From positions 1-6,608 of the forward strand of contig QMQC01000106.1 in the NCBI GenBank assembly GCA_003648875.1: a stretch of DNA of 6,608 bases, written 5' to 3'. The translations under genes and the position numbers were made by a program. How positions within the stretch are numbered: position 1 is the first letter of the stretch; each line of letters begins with the position of its first letter. Shown piece by piece: positions 6,354-6,608 of this stretch. Below the pieces are notes generated by a model. The model was not told the origin of the DNA, searched no databases, and saw only the letters and a program-made list of their open reading frames with translations. The DNA comes from Actinomycetota bacterium (lineage in GTDB: Bacteria; Actinomycetota; Acidimicrobiia; Spongiisociales; UBA5794).

Positions 6354-6550
6354 GATGTCAATACTACGTCGTCACGGTGGCCGCCGATAGTCGGACGCAA
6401 CTGTGTATGGGGGTTCCGTTCTGAGGATCACTGGTGCCCAACCGCCTGACACAGGGTGACACGGCCCGACACTCGTTGTCAGGCATTCCAATTTGTGGAT
6501 ACGTTGAACAACGTCAAGCAACAGTGCCTACTGGTATTCGGAGCCCACTC
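6354..6550. other. Intergenic region upstream of the lipoprotein gene
   Basis: About 200 bp have no supported gene. Near the lipoprotein start there is a -10-like TAGTAT on the minus strand (6361-6366) without a matching -35. The rest holds an 8-bp inverted repeat (6444-6484), described separately. Open frames across here on the plus strand are antisense continuations of the lipoprotein region with no family-like sequence. Confidence 0.35.
6444..6484. repeat. Inverted repeat GCCTGACA / TGTCAGGC
   Basis: Perfect 8-bp arms at 6444-6451 and 6477-6484 enclose 25 nt that also contain TGACAC and its partial complement, so the whole stretch is rich in GACAC/GTGTC-type words. It lies about 65 bp before the right tRNA relic. 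It could be a protein-binding site, a weak terminator without a T-run, or a relic of an element end. Eight-base arms are not beyond chance. Confidence 0.3.
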
Positions 6551-6608
6551 GTAGCTCGCAACCCGAAGGTCACGAGTGCAAATCCTGCCCCCGCAACGAA
6601 GAAGACCC
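6551..6608 (+). pseudogene. Decayed initiator-type tRNA 3' end with flank, right relic, cut by the window edge
   Basis: GTAGCTCG (6551-6558) matches the D-arm end of initiator tRNA. About ten bases that would hold the 5' anticodon stem and the anticodon are then missing, and AACCCGAAGGTC continues the 3' anticodon stem and variable loop. The 5' T-stem is scrambled (acgagtg in place of gcaggtt), but CAAATCCTGCCCCCGC (6579-6594) and the flank ACGAAGAA are identical to the left relic at the same spacing. Bases 6562-6608 match 816-862 at 41 of 47 positions. It cannot fold as a tRNA. The match runs to the last base of the window, so the terminator flank probably continues beyond it. Confidence 0.72.

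Larger units (their letters stand above)
816..6608. mobile_element. Candidate old genomic island bracketed by tRNA 3'-end relics
   Basis: Two colinear 47-bp direct repeats, each made of a tRNA 3' end plus its 3' flank, stand 5,746 bp apart and in the same orientation. This is the geometry left by tRNA-targeted integration. The interval carries the SDR gene, the hydantoin operon and the lipoprotein gene. No integrase, excisionase or transposase is visible, and the repeats are diverged. If it was an element it is now a fossil, or it is one part of a larger array of such repeats. Dispersed tRNA-derived repeats are a real alternative. Confidence 0.3.

Noticed and set aside
5811..6449. 212-residue plus-strand frame over the lipoprotein gene
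   Set aside because: The minus strand encodes a signal peptide, a lipobox and a conserved-looking Cys pair. The plus-strand frame has none of these features.
1..6608. CRISPR array, toxin-antitoxin pair or phage-defence genes
   Set aside because: No regularly spaced repeats, no small paired ORFs with known folds and no defence-type domains were found on either strand.

Overview
The window looks like chromosomal DNA of a high-GC Gram-positive bacterium, most likely an actinomycetote and possibly from the acidimicrobial side. The evidence is the moderately high GC, a cyclase domain of the FTDIE-ST type, an SDR-DUF2867 fusion and a small two-cysteine lipoprotein resembling DUF3558. This is inference from family make-up; there is no rRNA or other taxonomic marker.

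Layout. Bases 1-539 hold the 3' part of a class III nucleotide cyclase gene that enters from the left edge. After about 260 bp without a gene there is a decayed 3' half of an initiator-type tRNA (801-850), followed at once by a terminator-like hairpin (854-892). Then comes a large minus-strand NAD(P)-binding SDR-DUF2867 gene (1122-2564). Across a divergent intergenic region (2565-2833) a tight three-gene plus-strand operon runs from 2834 to 5786: a hydantoin racemase-like Asp/Glu racemase, a DapA-family (DHDPS/NAL) class I aldolase-like enzyme, and a D-hydantoinase/dihydropyrimidinase. Convergent to it is a small minus-strand lipoprotein gene (5862-6353). The window ends in a second decayed tRNA 3' end (6551-6608), colinear with the first and carrying the same 3' flank.

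How the genes fit. The racemase would interconvert D- and L-5-monosubstituted hydantoins, and the hydantoinase would open the ring to an N-carbamoyl amino acid. The usual third partner, an N-carbamoylase, is absent. In its place sits a DapA-family enzyme that keeps the Schiff-base lysine but has lost the Thr, Tyr and Arg residues used in lysine biosynthesis. This makes the operon a candidate for an unusual hydantoin or cyclic-ureide route that includes an aldol or dehydratase step. The substrate cannot be read from the sequence.

The two tRNA relics lie 5,746 bp apart and bracket everything except the cyclase. A 19-base piece of the left relic's terminator recurs exactly at 2738-2756, just before the operon. 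This is the pattern expected of old tRNA-targeted insertions or stacked islands, but no integrase or transposase is visible, so the mobile origin is a hypothesis.
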